From assembly GCF_030408915.1 (NCBI RefSeq), contig NZ_CP047654.1, positions 1,674,001 through 1,738,000 of the forward strand: a stretch of DNA of 64,000 bases. The letters are read 5' to 3'. The position numbers and the translations under genes are program-made. The first letter of the stretch is position 1. Each line of letters starts with the position of its first letter. Origin of the DNA: Corynebacterium guangdongense (lineage in GTDB: Bacteria > Actinomycetota > Actinomycetes > Mycobacteriales > Mycobacteriaceae). A model generated the notes under the pieces. It ran no database searches, had not been told where the DNA came from, and saw nothing but the letters and a program-made list of their open reading frames with translations. Below, in pieces: positions 60,464-64,000 of the stretch.

Positions 60464-61930
60464 TCAGACCGCGAACAGGGCCTCCGACTCAGAATCCGGG
60501 GGCGCGTGCCGACGCCGGATCCGTGCCGAAGCGGATTTGCCCGCCGCCACCGAATTATTGAGGCGTATTTTTGACGACCCGGCGTCGCGGTGCCCCACCC
60601 GCCCACTGGCGGGGTCGCGCTCCGCATGCCCCATCCCTCGTGACCCGTCCCGTTTGTCGTTGTTGTCGCGGTGATGCATCCGGCACAATAACGTCAGGTT
60701 CTCGATATCGGTACGACCCGACAGCAGCCACGCAATGATGTGGTGAATCTGGCACTCGTCCACCGGGCGATCACACCCCGGATGGGAACAGGTCAACTCC
60801 GTGACCAGCAGTGCAATCCGCTGCTCCAGGTTGGCCGTGCGTTTGCCCCGCCCCAGCGTCAGCAACGCGCCGCGCTCGTCATGAACGGTCATCCAGTCGC
60901 AGGAGGCCTCCCCCAGGACCAGCATGTCCAGGGGCGAGAGGTAGACGCCCGTGTTGGTCGGGAAGCGGGTGTCCAGCCCCATCTCCTCCAGCTCGGGCTG
61001 CGTCACCGACACCACCACCGACCCGATCCCGCCCCGATTCGGTTCCTTGTCCGCGCTGTGGCCACGGACGATCTCGTGCAGCTTGTCCGCCCGACGCTGG
61101 CCCAGGGAACGTTTGTCCCTCTCCTCCGCGCCGTCGGATTCCCCGTCGGACCAGGTGGTGGACTGGTTGTAGGACAACGCGGCCCTCAACGCCGCGGCCT
61201 GGGCCGCTGGCAGGTACCCGGAGAGCCTCACCCCGCCGTCGGCGTCCTGTTGACCGAAGGAGATGTAGCGTTTCTTCCACGCCGCCAGCCGGTCCCGGGT
61301 CCCATCGGGTTTGCGGGCCCGGGCGTTAGCCTCACGGACCCGATCGCGTACCCAGGCGCGCAGGTCCTCGGCACCGCGCCAGCCGGCCTGTTTCAGGGCC
61401 CGCTCGCGCAGGGCGTTGGCCCCGGGGTCCGCGTGCTCGGACAGGTGGTCCAGCTCGGCCTCGATCACGCGGCGTTTCTCCGCGGAGGCCTCCGCCGCCG
61501 CCTGGCGGGCACGTTGCTGAGCGGCCTCCTCCTCGGCCGCCCGTCGGCGTTGCTCCGACTCCCTGGCCCGGCGCTGCTCATCGCTTTCGGTGGCCGGCGG
61601 CGCTTCCGGGGAGGGTTCCGGGACCGGGTCGTAGAGGGCCGCGCCCTGGCGCAGCCGGTTGTAGGCCTCGGCCCGGGAGAGGCCGAGTTTCTCGCGCAAG
61701 TACTGGGTGGTGCTGGTGGAGCCGACCATGCGGCCGGCCTCGTGCAGGTTGGCCAGCCAGGCGAAGGAGGCGTCGATGGCGGCCTTGTGGTTCATGGCGG
61801 CCTCCAGCGCCTCGAACGAAGGATGGACAGCGGCGAAGGCGACGGACTCAGGGCTGGCCATGAGGGTGGCCAGGCCCTGCAGCCCGGTGGTGACCTGGGT
61901 GATCAGGTCATTGATTCGCGATTCGTTCAT
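60464..61930 (-). CDS. 13E12/DUF222 family HNH endonuclease
   Basis: 488 residues. A DUF222-type N-terminus (ESRINDLITQVTTGL, TQYLREKLGLSRAEAYNRL) leads to a charged coiled-coil (about 130-185, Arg/Glu/Ala-rich) and a C-terminal HNH nuclease with two Cys pairs around CSHPGCDRP, CQIHHIIAW and LTLLCRMHHRDNN. 13E12 proteins are multi-copy actinobacterial genes often linked to mobile or variable spots; their role is unclear. TAACAT is 7 bases before the ATG (leaderless), so it is transcribed independently from amtB-glnK. It occupies the place where glnD follows glnK in C. glutamicum. Confidence 0.9.
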   Translation of the reverse strand: MNESRINDLITQVTTGLQGLATLMASPESVAFAAVHPSFEALEAAMNHKAAIDASFAWLANLHEAGRMVGSTSTTQYLREKLGLSRAEAYNRLRQGAALYDPVPEPSPEAPPATESDEQRRARESEQRRRAAEEEAAQQRARQAAAEASAEKRRVIEAELDHLSEHADPGANALRERALKQAGWRGAEDLRAWVRDRVREANARARKPDGTRDRLAAWKKRYISFGQQDADGGVRLSGYLPAAQAAALRAALSYNQSTTWSDGESDGAEERDKRSLGQRRADKLHEIVRGHSADKEPNRGGIGSVVVSVTQPELEEMGLDTRFPTNTGVYLSPLDMLVLGEASCDWMTVHDERGALLTLGRGKRTANLEQRIALLVTELTCSHPGCDRPVDECQIHHIIAWLLSGRTDIENLTLLCRMHHRDNNDKRDGSRGMGHAERDPASGRVGHRDAGSSKIRLNNSVAAGKSASARIRRRHAPPDSESEALFAV

Positions 61931-62017
61931 GTGTTCGATGTTAGCCGGGCCGGCAGCAGGGTCAAGCCCGGCGGAGCAAATGACCACTAGAGTGCGCAAG
62001 CCCGGCCCGGCCGGGGG

Positions 62018-62356
62018 TCAGATCGCCTCGTCGCCGGTCTCGCCGGTGCGGACCCGGACCACGCGCTCCAGGTCGGTGACCCAGAGCTTGCCGTCACCCA
62101 CCCCGCCCGTGCGGGCCGCGGCGATGACCGCGGCGCAGATCGCGTCGACGTCACCGTCGGTACTGAGGACCTCGATCTTGACCTTGTCGACGAATTCGGT
62201 GGCGACCTCGGCACCGCGGTACACCTCGGTGCGGCCGCGCTGGCGCCCGTATCCGAGAACCTCGGTGGCGGTCATGCCGGTGATTCCCAACCGGTGCAGG
62301 TTGGCGTGAATTTCACCGAGCGCGAAGGGTTTGACCACTGCGGTAATGAGTTTCAT
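62018..62356 (-). CDS. glnK: PII nitrogen regulatory protein GlnK lacking the modifiable Tyr51
   Basis: 112 residues, normal PII length. Signals nitrogen status to AmtB and, in C. glutamicum, to the repressor AmtR. The signature KLITAVVKP, GYGRQRGRTEVYRGAEV T-loop and the C-terminal GKLWVTDLERVVRVRTGE are present. In the T-loop Tyr46 and Arg47 remain, but residue 51, the Tyr adenylylated by GlnD in C. glutamicum, is Val (codon GTC at 62204-62206). The start overlaps the amtB stop codon (ATGA), so expression follows amtB and its AmtR-like boxes. No glnD follows. Confidence 0.95.
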   Translation of the reverse strand: MKLITAVVKPFALGEIHANLHRLGITGMTATEVLGYGRQRGRTEVYRGAEVATEFVDKVKIEVLSTDGDVDAICAAVIAAARTGGVGDGKLWVTDLERVVRVRTGETGDEAI

Positions 62357-63765
62357 CGTTGCTCCATCTTGGGGATTGCGGTGGGAAGTGGCGTCGACAA
62401 GCGGACCTCACCCTCGGGTTCGGTGACCGGCAGCGAACGCGGGATGACGTGCCGGGTGACTGGGCCGGCCAGGTCGTAGGCGCCTTCCCGGTGAACGTGC
62501 AGGTCGATGCCCTCGGATTCCGCGAGCTTGCCGACGCGCCAGCCCATCGTCCGGCCCAGGACCAGCGCAATCAATGCGGTGATCACACCGGAGAAGACCA
62601 TGGCCACGAGTGCGATGACGGTCTGGATGACGAGCAGCCTGAGCCCGTCGAGGCCGCCCCCGGTGAGGAGGCCGGTGTCGGCGGCCACCAGCGCCAGACC
62701 GACGGTGCCCCACAGGCCGGCGACCAGGTGGACGCCGACGACGTCGAGGGAGTCGTCGAAACCGAAGCGGTACTTCAGCCCCGCCCCCCAGGCGGCGAGG
62801 ACTCCCCCGCAGAAACCGAGGAAGATCGCGCCGAGCGGGCTGACGGCGCCGGCCGCCGGGGTGATCGCCACCAGACCGGCGATGATGCCGGAGGCCCCAC
62901 CCAGGGAAGTCGCACCACCGTGCCGCAGGCGTTCGTAGAGCAGCCACCCGAGCATCGCGGCCGCGGCCGAAACCAGGGTGTTGAGCCAGGCCAGCCCGGC
63001 GAGGCCGTCGGCGGCGAAGGCGGAGCCGCCGTTGAAACCGAACCAGCCGAACAGCAGCAGACCGGCGCCGAGCATGACGGCGGGCAGGTTGGAAGGCTTG
63101 GCGATGCCCGTGGGGAAGGCCCGACGCCGCCCGACCATCAGGGCGAGCACCAGCGCGGCGGTCGCCGCGGAGATGTGGACGACTGTGCCGCCGGCGAAGT
63201 CGATGGGAACAATCGTCGCCTCGCCGTCGGTGACGCCGAACATCCAGGAGGAGATGGAGAATTCGGCGTGGCTGAGAATTCCCCCGCCCCACACCATGTG
63301 GGCCAGCGGGAAGTAGACGAGCGTGACCCACACGCCCGAGAAGACCAGCCAGGTGTTGAACTTCACACGCTCGGCCAGGGCGCCGGAGATGATCGCGGTG
63401 GAGATGATCGCGAAGGTCATCTGGAAGGCGACGTCGATGACGTTGGCGTAACCAGACGCGCCCTCGATGTAGCGACCGTCGGCGTCGACAAGCGAGTTCC
63501 GGAGACCGAAGAATTCGAAGGGGTTGGAGAAGATGCCCGCGACGGACTGCGAGCCGTAGGACATCGACCAACCCCAGAGGACGTAGACGACCGAGACGAC
63601 GCCGAGGGCGCCGAAGGACATCAGCATCATGTTGAGGGTCGCTTTGCGGGAGGTCATACCTCCATAGAACAGCGCGAGCGCCGGCGTCATCAGGAGCACC
63701 AGGGCCGCGGATATGAGGAGCCACGCGGCGTTGCCGGAGGCGGCCATCGTTGCATCAGGGGACAT
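62353..63765 (-). CDS. amtB: Ammonium transporter AmtB
   Basis: About 470 residues, eleven transmembrane helices of the Amt/Rh family. Motifs: LFYGGMTSRKATLNMM, LAHMVWGGGILS, FAGGTVVHISAATAAL (pore His), GAFGWFGFNGGS-type segment, and GVHLVAGLWGT (second pore His region). The ~60-residue C-terminal tail contains the usual PII-contact region. GGAGG is 5-7 bases before the ATG 63765. Two AmtR-like boxes upstream; forms an operon with glnK. Confidence 0.96.
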   Translation of the reverse strand: MSPDATMAASGNAAWLLISAALVLLMTPALALFYGGMTSRKATLNMMLMSFGALGVVSVVYVLWGWSMSYGSQSVAGIFSNPFEFFGLRNSLVDADGRYIEGASGYANVIDVAFQMTFAIISTAIISGALAERVKFNTWLVFSGVWVTLVYFPLAHMVWGGGILSHAEFSISSWMFGVTDGEATIVPIDFAGGTVVHISAATAALVLALMVGRRRAFPTGIAKPSNLPAVMLGAGLLLFGWFGFNGGSAFAADGLAGLAWLNTLVSAAAAMLGWLLYERLRHGGATSLGGASGIIAGLVAITPAAGAVSPLGAIFLGFCGGVLAAWGAGLKYRFGFDDSLDVVGVHLVAGLWGTVGLALVAADTGLLTGGGLDGLRLLVIQTVIALVAMVFSGVITALIALVLGRTMGWRVGKLAESEGIDLHVHREGAYDLAGPVTRHVIPRSLPVTEPEGEVRLSTPLPTAIPKMEQR

Positions 63766-63790
63766 TCGGGCCTCCACTTCAGGATGGAAC

Positions 63791-63804
63791 CTATAGTTCG
63801 ACAG
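63791..63804. promoter_or_regulatory. AmtR-like box 1 before amtB
   Basis: CTATAGTTCGACAG fits the AmtR core CTAT-N6-ATAG with one mismatch (ACAG). 26 bases upstream of the amtB start codon, overlapping a possible -10 on the minus strand (TATAGG). Confidence 0.6.
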
Positions 63805-63845
63805 GTTTGCCGATGCGAGAAACACTACTCTTCCTTTTCCTGTTT

Positions 63846-63859
63846 CGATAGGTCGATAG
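63846..63859. promoter_or_regulatory. AmtR-like box 2 before amtB
   Basis: CGATAGGTCGATAG fits CTAT-N6-ATAG with two changes in one half site (CGAT); flanking TTT on the left and GTAGA on the right also resemble the extended AmtR motif. Centre-to-centre distance to box 1 is 55 bp. Confidence 0.55.
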
Positions 63860-63907
63860 GTAGAAAGTTTCCTGTGTGTCCTCTGCTGCTTTGGCCTCCT
63901 CGGAAAA

Positions 63908-63952
63908 TGACGGTGCCGCCACCCCGCCGAAGCGGGAATGGCGGCACCGTCA
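63908..63952 (-). terminator. Terminator after ftsY
   Basis: Perfect 14-bp stem TGACGGTGCCGCCA/TGGCGGCACCGTCA with an inner CCCGC/GCGGG stem; on the minus strand it ends in TTTTCC. Five bases after the ftsY stop codon. Confidence 0.9.
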
Positions 63953-63957
63953 CCGGC

Positions 63958-64000
63958 CTAGCCGAGCAGCGCGTCGACGAACCCCTCCACCTCGAACGGG
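63958..64000 (-). CDS. ftsY: FtsY signal recognition particle receptor, last 13 codons
   Basis: Only the C-terminal residues PFEVEGFVDALLG and a TAG stop are in the window, on the minus strand; the rest is beyond the right edge. This ending (EGFVDALLG) is typical of actinobacterial FtsY, and ftsY next to amtB-glnK and ffh is the known corynebacterial order. Followed by a strong terminator. The short sequence limits certainty. Confidence 0.75.
   Translation of the reverse strand, partial: PFEVEGFVDALLG

Noticed and set aside
60464..61930. Possible remnant of glnD between glnK and ffh
   Set aside because: The frame is fully explained by a 13E12/HNH protein; no nucleotidyltransferase, HD or ACT motif is seen on either strand.
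62001..62015. GC palindrome after glnK as terminator
   Set aside because: CCCGGCC-repeats give only a short, loop-poor hairpin with no T-run; too weak to call.

Overview
This is a 64 kb chromosomal window from a high-GC Corynebacterium. The evidence is the C-terminus of mycothione reductase, AmtR-type operators before amtB-glnK, a DtxR-like iron box, actinobacterial families (DUF2469, DUF2631, DUF5129, 13E12/DUF222) and a gene order (map, ispG-rseP-dxr, frr-pyrH-tsf-rpsB, xerC-dprA-comM-yraN, rnhB-lepB-rplS, thi, trmD-rimM, rpsP, ffh, amtB-glnK, ftsY) that matches the corynebacterial backbone as I know it. No rRNA, tRNA, CRISPR, prophage or insertion sequence was found. The species cannot be named from sequence alone.

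Layout. 0-9 kb: end of mtr, two small paralogous secreted proteins behind a structured leader, map, a secreted metallophosphoesterase/LamG protein, a DUF5129 protein and a penicillin-binding lipoprotein. 9-20 kb: housekeeping genes on the minus strand (MEP isoprenoid genes ispG and dxr around the site-2 protease rseP, then rlmN, cdsA, frr, pyrH, tsf, rpsB). 20-31 kb: M23-like protein, xerC, dprA-comM-yraN, DUF2469-rnhB and two tandem signal peptidases, a GntP permease, and rplS. 32-38 kb: a TPP riboswitch followed by the thiamine operon thiC-thiE-thiO-thiS-thiG-thiF. 38-48 kb: membrane proteins, tex, an AspT-type transporter, pepN, and trmD-rimM with an unusually long TrmD. 48-53 kb: the accessory block, with an iron-box-controlled methyltransferase and cupin facing a radical SAM/SPASM gene, a TetR/membrane-protein pair, and deoD-cdd. 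53-64 kb: rpsP, two tandem acyltransferase-SGNH proteins, ffh, a 13E12/HNH gene, glnK, amtB and the last codons of ftsY.

The observations I rate highest are these. (i) GlnK has Val at position 51, the tyrosine adenylylated by GlnD in C. glutamicum. A 13E12/HNH gene stands where glnD is expected, yet AmtR-like boxes remain before amtB, so the nitrogen signal to AmtR is probably rewired. (ii) The methyltransferase-cupin / radical SAM-SPASM cluster under a DtxR-like box is a candidate undescribed iron-controlled modification or cofactor pathway. (iii) TrmD carries an extra C-terminal domain of about 125 residues that I do not recognise. (iv) Three 11-bp-phased repeats resembling a PHO box lie before the secreted metallophosphoesterase.

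Many start codons here lack a Shine-Dalgarno sequence but have a TANNNT element 6-8 bases upstream, the signature of leaderless transcripts. Several start sites were reassigned on this basis or on clear ribosome binding sites.
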